This document shows positions 26,385-34,804 of a DNA stretch of 64,000 nt, one piece after another. Below the pieces are notes generated by a model that worked only from the letters and a program-made list of their open reading frames with translations, ran no database searches and was not told where the DNA came from. The DNA is from DATBGZ01 sp036557785 (GTDB lineage: Bacteria; Actinomycetota; Actinomycetes; Mycobacteriales; Micromonosporaceae). The first letter of the stretch is position 1; the number at the start of each line of letters is the position of its first letter. The position numbers were made by a program, and so were the translations under genes. Location: positions 62,001 to 126,000 of the forward strand of contig DATBGZ010000089.1 in the NCBI GenBank assembly GCA_036557785.1, written 5' to 3'.

Positions 26385-28432
26385 GCGCGCCGACCGACGA
26401 TGCCCGAGCCCATGCCGGCGCGGGCCCGGGCGAGGACGACCCGTACCTGTGGTTGGAGGAGGTGACCGGCGACCGGGCACTCGCCTGGGTCCGCGAACGC
26501 AACGCGGAGACGGTCGCCGACCTCGTCTCAGGTGGCCGGTTCGCGTCGATCCGGGACGGGATCCGTGAGGTCCTCGACTCGACCGACAAGCTGCCCGGCC
26601 TGCACTGGCGGGGCGAGTACCTGTACAACGTCTGGCAGGACGAGGCCCACCCGCGTGGGTTGTGGCGACGCACCACTGTGGACGGTGTCCGCGCGGACGC
26701 GTGGGAGGTGCTGCTCGACCTCGACGCGCTCGCCGCGGCGGAGAACGAGAACTGGGTCTGGGCCGGCGCTGAGGCGCTTCGCCCCGACAACCAGCGCTAC
26801 CTGCTCCACCTGTCCCGTGGTGGCGCGGACGCGGCGGTGGTGCGCGAGTTCGACCTGAGCGACGGCTTCGTCAGCGGTGGGTTCCACGTGCCGGAGGCGA
26901 AGACGACGGCCTGCTGGATCGACATCGATCACGTCTTCCTCGGAACAGACTTCGGCCGCGGGTCGCTGACCACCTCCGGGTACGCGCGCATCGCCAAGCG
27001 CTGGACCCGGGGCACACCGCTGTCGCAGGCCGTGACGGTATTCGAGGGATCCCCCGAGGACGTCCGCGTCGTCGCCGTGCACGACGCGACGCCCGGCTTC
27101 GAACGGGACCTCGTCATCCGTCGCACCACGTTCTGGGACGCCCAGACATACCTGCTGGGAACTGCCGACGAGCTGAGCCTGCTGGAGCTGCCGAGCGACG
27201 CCACCGTGGACGTGCACCGGGAGTGGGTGCTCGTACGGTTGCGGACACCGTGGACGGCCGCCGGCGTCGCCCATCGCGCCGGCACGCTGCTCGCCGTACG
27301 CCTGGCCGAGCTGCTGACCGGGGACTGGAAGCCGACCGTCCTCTTCGAGCCCGCCCCCGACACGACCCTGCAGTACTGGGACTGGACGCGCAGCCACCTG
27401 GTGCTCGGCCTGCTCCACAACGTCCACAGTGAACTGATCGTGCTCGACCCGCCGCACGAGGAGTCGGACCAGTGGGCTCGCTCGCCGCTGCCCGGCGTGT
27501 CGGAGGTCGACCAGACCCAGGTGATGGACACGAACCCGGACCACACCGACGAGCTCCTGATCACCACGACCGGCTTCACCACGCCGTCGGCGCTGCTGCA
27601 CACGACCGTACGGACGCGACCAGAGGTGCTGCGGCAGGAGCCGTCCTTCTTCGACGTGCCGGGGCACAGCGTCCACCAGCACTGGGCCACCTCAGCGGAC
27701 GGTACGGCAGTGCCGTACTTCCACGTGACCGGAGCGAACCTGGACGGGCCGACGCTGCTCGAGGCGTACGGCGGATTCGAGATCTGCCGGACACCGACCT
27801 ACGACGCCGCGCTCGGCCGCGGCTGGCTCGCGCGAGGCGGCAACTACGTGCTGGCGAACATCCGCGGTGGCGGCGAGTTCGGGCCGGACTGGCATTTCGC
27901 CGCGCTGCGAGAGAAGCGGCCACGCGCCTTCGAGGACCTGGCCGCCGTCGCGCAGGACCTCCACGGCCACGGCGTCACCACGCCGCGCCGACTGGGCGTG
28001 ACCGGCGGCAGCAACGGCGGGCTGCTCATGGGCGTCATGCTCACCCGCTACCCGTCGCTGTTCGGCGCGATCGTCGCGACCGTGCCGTTGCTGGACATGC
28101 GCCGCTACCACGTGCTGCTCGCCGGAGCCTCGTGGATGGCCGAGTACGGCGATCCCGACTCCGACGACTGGCAGTTCATCGCGCCGTACTCGCCGTATCA
28201 CAACGTCGCCGCTACCCCCACCTATCCCCCGGTCCTGTGGATCACATCGACCCGCGACGACCGGGTGCACCCCGGGCACGCCCGCAAGATGACCGCGCGC
28301 CTGCGCGAGTTCGGCCATCAGGTCGCGTACTACGAGAACATCGAGGGCGGCCACAGTGCCGCGGCGGACAACGCCCAGCGCGCCTTCCGCCGCGCCCTGG
28401 CCTTCGAGTTCCTCTGGCGGCACCTGAGTTGA
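26381..28432 (+). CDS. prolyl oligopeptidase family serine peptidase (S9)
   Basis: The 683-residue product has an N-terminal beta-propeller region beginning DDPYLWLEEVTGDRALAWVRERN, the hallmark of S9A peptidases. The C-terminal alpha/beta hydrolase domain has an oxyanion and elbow segment with GGSNGGLLMG near residue 545, an Asp in TRDDRVHPGHA near residue 625 and His in EGGHSAA near residue 657. It cleaves short peptides, typically after Pro in family members. No signal peptide is visible, so it is cytoplasmic. The GTG start overlaps the nadE stop by 4 bp. Confidence 0.93.
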   Translation: MSAPTDDARAHAGAGPGEDDPYLWLEEVTGDRALAWVRERNAETVADLVSGGRFASIRDGIREVLDSTDKLPGLHWRGEYLYNVWQDEAHPRGLWRRTTVDGVRADAWEVLLDLDALAAAENENWVWAGAEALRPDNQRYLLHLSRGGADAAVVREFDLSDGFVSGGFHVPEAKTTACWIDIDHVFLGTDFGRGSLTTSGYARIAKRWTRGTPLSQAVTVFEGSPEDVRVVAVHDATPGFERDLVIRRTTFWDAQTYLLGTADELSLLELPSDATVDVHREWVLVRLRTPWTAAGVAHRAGTLLAVRLAELLTGDWKPTVLFEPAPDTTLQYWDWTRSHLVLGLLHNVHSELIVLDPPHEESDQWARSPLPGVSEVDQTQVMDTNPDHTDELLITTTGFTTPSALLHTTVRTRPEVLRQEPSFFDVPGHSVHQHWATSADGTAVPYFHVTGANLDGPTLLEAYGGFEICRTPTYDAALGRGWLARGGNYVLANIRGGGEFGPDWHFAALREKRPRAFEDLAAVAQDLHGHGVTTPRRLGVTGGSNGGLLMGVMLTRYPSLFGAIVATVPLLDMRRYHVLLAGASWMAEYGDPDSDDWQFIAPYSPYHNVAATPTYPPVLWITSTRDDRVHPGHARKMTARLREFGHQVAYYENIEGGHSAAADNAQRAFRRALAFEFLWRHLS

Positions 28433-28539
28433 GCGTGTGACGTCGCGCACGAGGTCCTGCGTGGCGCCGCGGGCGGTGCGACGATGTCCGGACGCCCGGG
28501 GACCGCATGCGAGCGGCCTCGAGGACCCAAGGAGAAGAC

Positions 28540-29373
28540 ATGACTTCCGCACCGTCACTCTATGGTGGCCCGACCGGCCAACGCATCCGTACCCGTGACT
28601 TGCTCGCTGCGAAGAAGAAGGGCGAGCGGTGGGCCATGCTCACCAGCTACGACCAGTGCACGGCGAGAATCTTCGATGAGGCGGGCGTGGCCGTCCTGCT
28701 GGTGGGCGACTCGGCCGCCAACAACGTCTTCGGCCACGAGACCACGCTGCCGATCACGGTGGACGAGCTGCTCCCGCTGGTACGGGCGGTGGTGCGCTCG
28801 ACGACGCGGTGCCTGGTCGTCGGCGACATGCCGTTCGGCTCCTACGAGGAGGGCCCGGCACAGGCGCTGCGCACGGCCGTGCGCTTCATGAAGGAGGGCG
28901 GCTGCCACGCCGTGAAGCTGGAGGGGGGACGGGTCTGCGCGCCGCAGATCGCCGCCATGACCGGCGCCGGCATCCCGGTGATGGCGCACGTCGGCTTCAC
29001 CCCGCAGCGCGAGCACAGCATCGGCGGATACCGGGTGCAGGGTCGCGGCGACGCCGCCGACGAGGTGCTCGCCGACGCGGTCGCGGTGACCGAGGCGGGC
29101 GCGTTCGCGGTTGTCCTGGAGATGGTGCCCGGCGAGCTCGCGAAGCGCATCACGAACGAGTTGGCGATCCCCACGATCGGCATCGGCGCCGGCCCCGACT
29201 GTGACGCCCAGGTGCTGGTGTGGCAGGACATGGCCGGGCTCCGGTCCGGGCCTATGCCCCGGTTCGTGAGGAAATACGCCGACCTGCACAGCGTGCTGGC
29301 GCAGGCCGCCGCGAGCTACGTCGGCGAGGTACGCGACGGGGCCTTCCCGGCCGCGGAGCACACCCACCATTGA
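28540..29373 (+). CDS. panB: 3-methyl-2-oxobutanoate hydroxymethyltransferase PanB
   Basis: PanB makes ketopantoate from 2-oxoisovalerate and methylene-tetrahydrofolate, the first committed step to pantothenate and CoA. ATG 28540 follows AAGGAGA; an upstream in-frame ATG at 28507 has no such site. The 277-residue product has MLTSYDQCTARIFDEAGV near residue 30, LLVGDSAANNVFGHETTLPIT, VVGDMPFGSYEEG and GIGAGPDCDAQVLVWQD, which cover the metal and substrate sites of the family. No panC or panD lies in the window. Confidence 0.96.
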   Translation: MTSAPSLYGGPTGQRIRTRDLLAAKKKGERWAMLTSYDQCTARIFDEAGVAVLLVGDSAANNVFGHETTLPITVDELLPLVRAVVRSTTRCLVVGDMPFGSYEEGPAQALRTAVRFMKEGGCHAVKLEGGRVCAPQIAAMTGAGIPVMAHVGFTPQREHSIGGYRVQGRGDAADEVLADAVAVTEAGAFAVVLEMVPGELAKRITNELAIPTIGIGAGPDCDAQVLVWQDMAGLRSGPMPRFVRKYADLHSVLAQAAASYVGEVRDGAFPAAEHTHH

Positions 29374-29379
29374 GCGTGC

Positions 29380-30618
29380 TCAACCGACACTGACCACGAG
29401 CTCCTTCAGGCCGCGCAGGATGTAGCCGGCCTTCCACTCCGGTTCACGGTCCAGCCCCAGAGTCGGTGCTCGTCGCAGCAGCGTGCCGAAGGAGACCTCG
29501 AGCTCGAGTCTGGCCAGTGGAGCACCGAGGCAGAAGTGGATGCCCGCCCCGAAGGAGATGTGCTGGTTGTCGACCCGGGCCAGATCCAGGCGGTCCGGGT
29601 CGGTGAAGACGGCCGGGTCGCGGTTGGCCGAGCCGAAGAGCAGCGCGAGCTCAGTCCCCTTGGTCAACCGGACGGTATCCACTGCCCGCCCTGAACCCGC
29701 CCCACTCTCGTAGTCGAAGTCCTGCAAGACCCAGCGCTCGAACATCTGGGCAGGCGTGTCGTAGCGCAGCAGCTCATCGACCGCCGTGCCCAACAACCCG
29801 TGGTCGGATCGCAGCTTCGCCAGCTCCCCAGGGTTACGGAACAGGGCCCACCAGCCGTTGCCGGTCGCGTTGACCGTCGCCTCGTGGCCGGCGTTGAGCA
29901 GCAGCACACACGTGCCGACCAACTCGTCGTCGGTGAGCCCATCCCCCTCGTCGCGCACCTGAACGAGCGCCGTGATCAGGTCGTCGCCGGGATGCTCGCG
30001 CCGGAAGGCAGCGAGGTCGACGAGGTAGCCGGAGAACTGCTCGGCCGCGGTGACCGCGCGGCGCGCCGTCTCCGCCGTCGGGTTCAGCTCGTACATGCCG
30101 CAGATGTCCGCCGACCATGGCCGCAGCTGATGCCGGTCGGCCTCGGGCACGCCGAGCAGCTCGGCGATGACCGTCACCGGCAACGGCTCTGCCACGGTAG
30201 CGATGAGGTCGCCGCCGCCGGCGTCGAGCAGATCGTCCACCACGGCGTCGGCAATACGCTGCACGGTCGGCCGCAGCCCTTCGACCCGTCGTGGGGTGAA
30301 CACCTTCGCGACGAGGCGGCGCAGTCGCGTGTGGTCGGGCGGCTCGCGATCGAGCATCCCGTTGCGAACGACCCGCCACCACGGGGCGAGCTCGGGCGGG
30401 TCCGGCGGATGACCGAAGTCCTCGTGGCCGCCGACATGCAGGTACGTCCGGCCGAGCCGCCGGTCGCGGAGCAGGGCGCCGACGTCGGCATGGCGTGAGA
30501 CGAGCCACTGCCGCGTCGGCTCGAACCACGCCACCGGGTCCTCGTCGCGCAGCCGCGCGTACACGTCGTACGGATGAGCAACGAACGCCGGGCTCCACGG
30601 GTCGAATCCGTCCACCAC
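29380..30618 (-). CDS. cytochrome P450
   Basis: The 412-residue soluble P450 has the I-helix motif LLNAGHEATVN near residue 240, the K-helix ExxR in DELLRYD near residue 285 and the heme loop FGAGIHFCLGAPLARLE near residue 350, with Cys as the iron ligand. REPPDHTRLRRLVAKVFTPR is the usual C-helix segment. It needs ferredoxin partners that are not in the window. Substrate unknown. The upstream F420-reductase-like gene ends 9 bp before it. TAGAGT at 30625-30630 lies 6 nt before the first of two adjacent GTG codons, so it may also have its own leaderless promoter. Confidence 0.95.
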   Translation of the reverse strand: MVDGFDPWSPAFVAHPYDVYARLRDEDPVAWFEPTRQWLVSRHADVGALLRDRRLGRTYLHVGGHEDFGHPPDPPELAPWWRVVRNGMLDREPPDHTRLRRLVAKVFTPRRVEGLRPTVQRIADAVVDDLLDAGGGDLIATVAEPLPVTVIAELLGVPEADRHQLRPWSADICGMYELNPTAETARRAVTAAEQFSGYLVDLAAFRREHPGDDLITALVQVRDEGDGLTDDELVGTCVLLLNAGHEATVNATGNGWWALFRNPGELAKLRSDHGLLGTAVDELLRYDTPAQMFERWVLQDFDYESGAGSGRAVDTVRLTKGTELALLFGSANRDPAVFTDPDRLDLARVDNQHISFGAGIHFCLGAPLARLELEVSFGTLLRRAPTLGLDREPEWKAGYILRGLKELVVSVG

Positions 30619-30627
30619 CGGCCGACT

Positions 30628-31368
30628 CTACTGCGCGACTCCGGCGCCCCGCGATGCTCCCAGCGCCGGGGAGATGTCGGTGATGCGGAGCCCGGCGTGC
30701 GCCTTGTACCGGCGGTTGATGGCGAGGATGTTCGCGGTGAGCGCCTCCACCTGACCGGCGTTGCGCAGTCGTCCACCATGGACGCCACGCATGCCGGGGA
30801 TCCGGCTGGCGAGTTCGATGACGATCCCGACCGCCTCCCGGTCATCCCCGAGCACGAGCACGTCGAGCTCGAAGGACTCGACGGCGGGGTCGGCGAGGAG
30901 CACGGCGCTGACGTGGTGGAAGGCCGCGCAGACGCGAGAGCCGGGAAGGAGCGTGGCCGCCTGCTGCGCCGCGCTGCCCTCCGGAACGGCCAGCGCGTAG
31001 GGCCCGTGCGCGTCGAAGCCGAGCGGGTTGACGCAGTCGACCACGATCTTCCCGGTGAGCGGGCCCGCCAGGGCGAAGAGCGTGTCCGCGTGCGCCGACC
31101 ACGGTACGGCGACGATGACCACATCGGATGCGGTGGCCACCTCGGCGTTCGCGGCACCGGAGACCGTACCGGTGGTGGCGCCTGGCAACGCCGCGATCTC
31201 GGCGGCCGCGCTACGGGCACGATCCGCGTCGCGGGAGCCCACGAGGACCCGGTGGCCTACGCGGGCGAACCGATACGCCAGCCCTCGTCCCTGGTCGCCG
31301 GTTCCGCCCAGAATGCCCACAACCTGGGCGGCCACCGGTGTCGATGCCGCGTCCGACATATTCGTCAT
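30628..31368 (-). CDS. NADPH-dependent F420 reductase-like oxidoreductase
   Basis: ATG 31368 is set by GAGGAT 6 nt upstream. The 246-residue product has an N-terminal Rossmann fold with VVGILGGTGDQGRGLAYRFA, VLVGSRDADRARS, a VVIVAVPWSAH strand and VVDCVNPLGFD, followed by SRVCAAFHHVSA and AGLRITDI. This matches the F420:NADP oxidoreductase (Fno/NpdG) family, which moves hydride between F420 and NADP. In the GSRD segment the Ser-Arg fits NADP preference. It is immediately upstream of the P450 gene, so a shared transcript is likely, with a functional link only inferred. Confidence 0.85.
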   Translation of the reverse strand: MTNMSDAASTPVAAQVVGILGGTGDQGRGLAYRFARVGHRVLVGSRDADRARSAAAEIAALPGATTGTVSGAANAEVATASDVVIVAVPWSAHADTLFALAGPLTGKIVVDCVNPLGFDAHGPYALAVPEGSAAQQAATLLPGSRVCAAFHHVSAVLLADPAVESFELDVLVLGDDREAVGIVIELASRIPGMRGVHGGRLRNAGQVEALTANILAINRRYKAHAGLRITDISPALGASRGAGVAQ

Positions 31369-31459
31369 GGGCACATCCTCGCAGCGGCACCCTCGCACCC
31401 GTGCCCGGCCCGCCGAGTGAGGTCTAGCCAACCACCCCGCGGCGTGGCAGCGTGAGCGA

Positions 31460-32254
31460 ATGGTCGATCAGTCAACTCGCGACCGGGTGGACGCCTTCTG
31501 GTCGTCGACGCTCGACACGGCGGTCGCGGACCTGCACGCCCCCGGAGTGTGGGTCCGGGCCAACCCGCCGGCCCGCCGAGGGTGGCGAGGAATCTACGTA
31601 TTGGCATTCGAGGGTGTCACGGTCTACACGCCCGAGGATCTGCTCGACCGGGTCTCCGGCGCGGTCGGCGGGCTGAGTGCCGATCAGGTCATCGAGTCGA
31701 GGACGTGGCAGGAGCTGCTCGGTGGCGTCGCACAGACTGTCTTCGGCCCCGTGCGGCACTACTACCTGGACCGGACCGATGGGCTCGCGGAGCGCGCCGC
31801 CGGTCGTCGCCTGAACCCGACGGACTCCGATGCCCTCGGCAAGCTGCGCACGGCGCTGCCCGCACAGGAATGGCAGGTCACGGGCTTCACCGGCCAGCCG
31901 GCAATGCTCTTCGGCATCTTCGAGGGCGAGGAGCTCATCGCGGCCGCGAACCTCACCGCCGGGCCCTCGGTGCCGCGAGGCCCCGGCGAGCAGGTATCCC
32001 CGGAGGCCGCCACGGATGTCGGCATCGTCATCCACCCGGATGCACGTGGGCGCGGCTACGGCGGCCGCATCGCGGCGCTCGCCGCTCGGCAGGCGATCGC
32101 CATGTACGGAGTCGCGCGCTACCGGGCACTGACCTCGAATCCGTCCACAGTGGCCATTGCTGATCGGCTTGGGTTCCAGGAGTACGGGCGCAACCTCGTG
32201 GCCTACCTCAACGATCACCCGCACGGAGCGGACGAGGCCGTGCCGGTGGTGTGA
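31460..32254 (+). CDS. GNAT family N-acetyltransferase
   Basis: The 264-residue product has an N-terminal domain of about 130 residues with no recognised motif and a C-terminal GNAT fold. The acetyl-CoA pyrophosphate loop reads VGIVIHPDARGRGYGGRIA near residue 195, matching the R/Q-x-x-G-x-G/A signature, with AIADRLGFQEYGR near the end. Acceptor substrate unknown. A 12-bp hairpin follows the stop by 2 bp. No clear Shine-Dalgarno sequence was found before the ATG. Confidence 0.85.
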   Translation: MVDQSTRDRVDAFWSSTLDTAVADLHAPGVWVRANPPARRGWRGIYVLAFEGVTVYTPEDLLDRVSGAVGGLSADQVIESRTWQELLGGVAQTVFGPVRHYYLDRTDGLAERAAGRRLNPTDSDALGKLRTALPAQEWQVTGFTGQPAMLFGIFEGEELIAAANLTAGPSVPRGPGEQVSPEAATDVGIVIHPDARGRGYGGRIAALAARQAIAMYGVARYRALTSNPSTVAIADRLGFQEYGRNLVAYLNDHPHGADEAVPVV

Positions 32255-32256
32255 GC

Positions 32257-32292
32257 CGAAGGGCACCCCCTGCCTGCAGAGGGTGCCCTTCG
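32257..32292. terminator. bidirectional hairpin between GNAT and H1-like genes
   Basis: A perfect 12-bp inverted repeat, CGAAGGGCACCC at 32257-32268 and its complement at 32281-32292, with a 12-nt loop, begins 2 bp after the GNAT stop and 45 bp after the H1-like gene's stop on the other strand. It could terminate transcription from both sides. Confidence 0.7.
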
Positions 32293-32336
32293 TGCGATGG
32301 GCCGCCGGCTGAGGCCGGCGGCTGCGGCGGCGTGGT

Positions 32337-32900
32337 TCAGCCGCCGGTGGTGCGCCGAACGGGGCGGCGGGCCGGCGTCGCCACCGGGGTGGTCGCTGTG
32401 CGAGTGGTGGCGCGTGCGCCGCTGACCCGCTTGGCCGGAGCCTTCTTGACCGCGGTCGCCTTCTTGGCCGGGGCCTTCTTCGCCATCGTGGTCCGGGTGG
32501 CCGTGGTCTTCTTCGCCGCGGTCGTCTTGGTCGCGGCCTTCGCCGGAGCCTTGCGGGCCGGGGCGGCCTTCGCGGCGGTCTTCGCCGGAGCGACCTTCTT
32601 GGCGGGGGCGGCCTTCCTGACCACGGCCTTGGCGGCGGTGGTCTTCTTCGCCGCCGTCGACCGGGTGGCGGTCTTCTTGGCGACCGTCATCCTCGACCCG
32701 GCGCTCGCGGGCGCCTTCTTGGCGACCGCGGTGGCCTTGCGCGCCGGCGCGGCCTTCTTGGTGGCGCTGGCGGTCACGGTCTTCTTCGCCGGAGTCGCCT
32801 TCGCGGCGCGGGTCGTCCGCGTCCGGGTGGCCGCGGGTGCGGCCTTCGTGGTAGCCGCGCGCTTCGCGGCCGTTCGTGTGGTGGCCTTAGCGTCGGCCAT
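32337..32900 (-). CDS. histone H1-like Lys/Ala/Pro-rich DNA-binding protein
   Basis: Start ATG 32900 is set by AAGGAGG 5 nt upstream; an earlier ATG at 32918 lies on the far side of this site. The 187-residue product is made almost entirely of Lys, Ala, Pro, Thr, Arg and Val, with many copies of APAKK, KKTTA and KKAPA. There are no aromatic residues. This is the composition of the basic tail of HupS-type nucleoid proteins and of eukaryotic histone H1. No folded HU domain is present. DNA compaction is the likely role. The repeats are imperfect in DNA. Confidence 0.85.
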   Translation of the reverse strand: MADAKATTRTAAKRAATTKAAPAATRTRTTRAAKATPAKKTVTASATKKAAPARKATAVAKKAPASAGSRMTVAKKTATRSTAAKKTTAAKAVVRKAAPAKKVAPAKTAAKAAPARKAPAKAATKTTAAKKTTATRTTMAKKAPAKKATAVKKAPAKRVSGARATTRTATTPVATPARRPVRRTTGG

Positions 32901-33050
32901 GTCTGCCTCCTTGGGCATTGTGTTGGGTGTGCTCTTGCTGTGTCCGGCGGGTCAAGCCGTTGCCGGGCGTGGGTTCCGCACGAGTCATGAGTTCACGTGG
33001 GGGGTCGGCGGTCCGCCAGCGGGTTCAGGTGTTGGTCTCGGGTGTCGCGG
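32901..33050. other. short gene-free segment upstream of the H1-like gene
   Basis: This segment probably holds the promoter and 5' leader of the H1-like gene, whose Shine-Dalgarno sequence lies at its left edge. I see no conserved hairpin. Confidence 0.4.
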
Positions 33051-33251
33051 TCACGGCTGCTCGCCGGTCCACTGCGCGTCCTCGGCATCGAGTTGCTCGT
33101 TGCGCTTCGCCACCCTGGTAGTGCCTGCTCTGCCTCAATCGGGCTGCGGTAAGGCCCCATCGTCGTCATGGCCTGTCTCCGCCCGGTTGCGCCGCAAGCA
33201 CCAGTAGAAGGCTCCACCTCCGCTGTCGTTCCTGCCGTCACACTTGCTCAT
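33051..33251 (-). pseudogene. small actinobacterial protein gene with two compensating frameshifts
   Basis: On the minus strand, frame one gives MSKCDGRNDSGGGAFYWCLRRNRAETGHDDDG from 33251. The next frame gives MGPYRSPIEAEQAL, and the first frame resumes with RVAKRNEQLDAEDAQWTGEQP and a stop at 33051. Joined, these read like a family of about 65-residue actinobacterial proteins with YxCLRxxxVE, GPYxTxxEAxxAL and RNxxxD..W segments. The total length is a multiple of three, so an insertion and a deletion cancel, but the uncorrected first frame meets a TGA in between. Either a pseudogene or a pair of sequence errors. Function of the family unknown to me. Confidence 0.6.
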
Positions 33252-33992
33252 GTCATCACTGTGCACTCTGAGTCGCTCACGCGGAAGCGTTTCGGCGAAT
33301 TCTCGTGCGTCTTCCACTGTAGACGGTATCGGGGGGCACCGAGGACCGGGGTCGTCAACAGCCCACAATGGTCGGAAGACATTGTGCACACATGCATCGG
33401 GTCTTACAAGTGCTGCCCCCTCTAGGGCGTGTCGCGGCCCGCCACCAGCTACCCGATGTTCATAGATGTCCACTCGAGATCCATTACGTACCAACGGTTT
33501 TCGTATGCCATCGACAGAACTCGACGCGCATCGGTCGCCCGGCTTGTCAGGACTGTTACAGCCCGCGACGCAGCGGCACGCGCGCACGTCGCCCGGACCA
33601 GGCCCTGTCGACGGCACGACGGACGCGGCATCGCACGGCCGAGTCAGATCTTCCCGTGAGGCACGGATGGCGGCCGTTGGAAACGGGGACGCCATGGCGC
33701 AGGACCGGATCGAGGCCGCGCCGCCCCACCGGTCGCGGTGAGACAGCACGAGGCTGGTTTGCCTGTGCCACAAGGCATCCAGGCGCTGCGGGCAACACGG
33801 CGTGCGGCACAGCAGGCGATCGCCGACGTCCTCGGTCACCGGCCGCATCCGCCCCGGTGCGCTGCTCCTGGCCATGTGCGATGAGCAGATCCGGGTATGG
33901 CGGCCCAGCACGTACACCGTGCAGACGCGGTGGGGCAACGGCTCTGCGCGCGAGTGGCCGAGCTCAGTGGGAGTGAGGCGACCCAGCAAGCC
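33252..33992. other. 741 bp without a convincing gene, AT-richer in part
   Basis: Bases 33240-33560 are clearly less GC-rich than the surroundings and contain stops in all frames at short intervals. A long minus-strand frame (33135-33989) crosses the stretch, but its amino-acid composition, rich in Cys, Arg and Pro with no domain, looks like an artefact. I find no inverted-repeat ends, integrase or transfer RNA. Probably decayed coding DNA plus the promoter of the small gene at 33251. Confidence 0.5.
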
Positions 33993-34775
33993 TCAATCGT
34001 CGACCTCACGCCGGCCGACGACGATCGCCACGTCGAGCTCGTCATCCTTGTGGGACAACGCATTCAGCCCTACGCCGTGGAGCACCGCAGCCGCCGCATC
34101 CGCCTGGTCGCACGCGCACTCGGTGAGGAAGGCGCCGCCCGGCCGCAGCCACCGCACGACGCGCGGCGCGAGCCGACGCAGGACGTCGAGCCCATCGGCA
34201 CCGCCGTCGAGGCTTACCCGTGGCTCGTGCTCACGCGCCTCGGTCGGCAGGAACGACACCTGCTCGGACGGGACATACGGCACGTTGGCCACCACGACAT
34301 GCACCGCACCGTGCAGCCCATCGGGAATCGCCTCGTCCAGGTCGCCCACGGCGACGACCGCGTCGAACGCGGTCAGGTTCTCCCGAGCGTTGTCGACCGC
34401 GACCGGGTCGATGTCGCTGGCCCACACGCGCACACCCTGTCGGGCAGCAGCGATCGCGGCACCGACCGCGCCGCAACCACAGCACAGGTCCAGCACGACC
34501 GCGTGGTCGGGCGTGACGTCCAGAGCCTGGCGCACCAACGACTCCGTACGCACGCGGGGCACGAAGACGCCTGGACGTATCGCCAGTCGCAGGCCCGCGA
34601 AGCGCACCCATCCGACGACGTGCTCCAGCGGAGCGCCGCTGGCGCGTCGCGCCACCAACTCCGCCAGGCGAGCCGGGTCGGTGGTCGTCTCGAGCATGAC
34701 CGCGGCCTCATCCTCGGCGAACACGCAACCCGCCGCACGCAACCGTTGCGCGATGCCGCCGGCAAGCACGTCCAT
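33993..34775 (-). CDS. PrmC-like N5-glutamine methyltransferase
   Basis: The 260-residue SAM-dependent methyltransferase has an N-terminal helical part, GVFVPRVRTESLVRQAL (the PrmC FxPRxxTE substrate motif), the SAM loop VLDLCCGCGAVGAAIA near residue 125, SDIDPVAVDNAREN and VVANVPYVPSE near residue 180. The last is the NPPY motif with Val replacing the first Pro. PrmC methylates the GGQ glutamine of release factors; shorter relatives such as this are annotated as putative glutamine methyltransferases with unproven targets. TACGGT at 34782-34787 lies 6 nt before its ATG, with only 29 bp separating it from the divergent phosphatase gene. Confidence 0.85.
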   Translation of the reverse strand: MDVLAGGIAQRLRAAGCVFAEDEAAVMLETTTDPARLAELVARRASGAPLEHVVGWVRFAGLRLAIRPGVFVPRVRTESLVRQALDVTPDHAVVLDLCCGCGAVGAAIAAARQGVRVWASDIDPVAVDNARENLTAFDAVVAVGDLDEAIPDGLHGAVHVVVANVPYVPSEQVSFLPTEAREHEPRVSLDGGADGLDVLRRLAPRVVRWLRPGGAFLTECACDQADAAAAVLHGVGLNALSHKDDELDVAIVVGRREVDD

Positions 34776-34781
34776 CCGCCC

Positions 34782-34797
34782 ACCGTACGGCTACCGT
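34782..34797. promoter_or_regulatory. face-to-face leaderless promoters
   Basis: Between two divergent ATG codons (34775 and 34805) there are only 29 bp. They contain TACGGT on the minus strand at 34782-34787, 6 nt from one start, and TACCGT on the plus strand at 34792-34797, 7 nt from the other. Neither gene has a Shine-Dalgarno sequence. The -35 region of each promoter would fall inside the other gene. Confidence 0.5.
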
Positions 34798-34804
34798 TGC
34801 CGCC

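Noticed and set aside
32337..32900. CRISPR or tandem DNA repeat array
   Set aside because: The repetition is in the protein (Lys/Ala/Pro blocks); DNA units differ in length and sequence and there are no spacers.
33135..33989. Minus-strand open frame of 284 codons
   Set aside because: No domain, high Cys/Arg/Pro, no ribosome-binding site. Only its last 38 residues carry signal, and that belongs to the small frameshifted gene.
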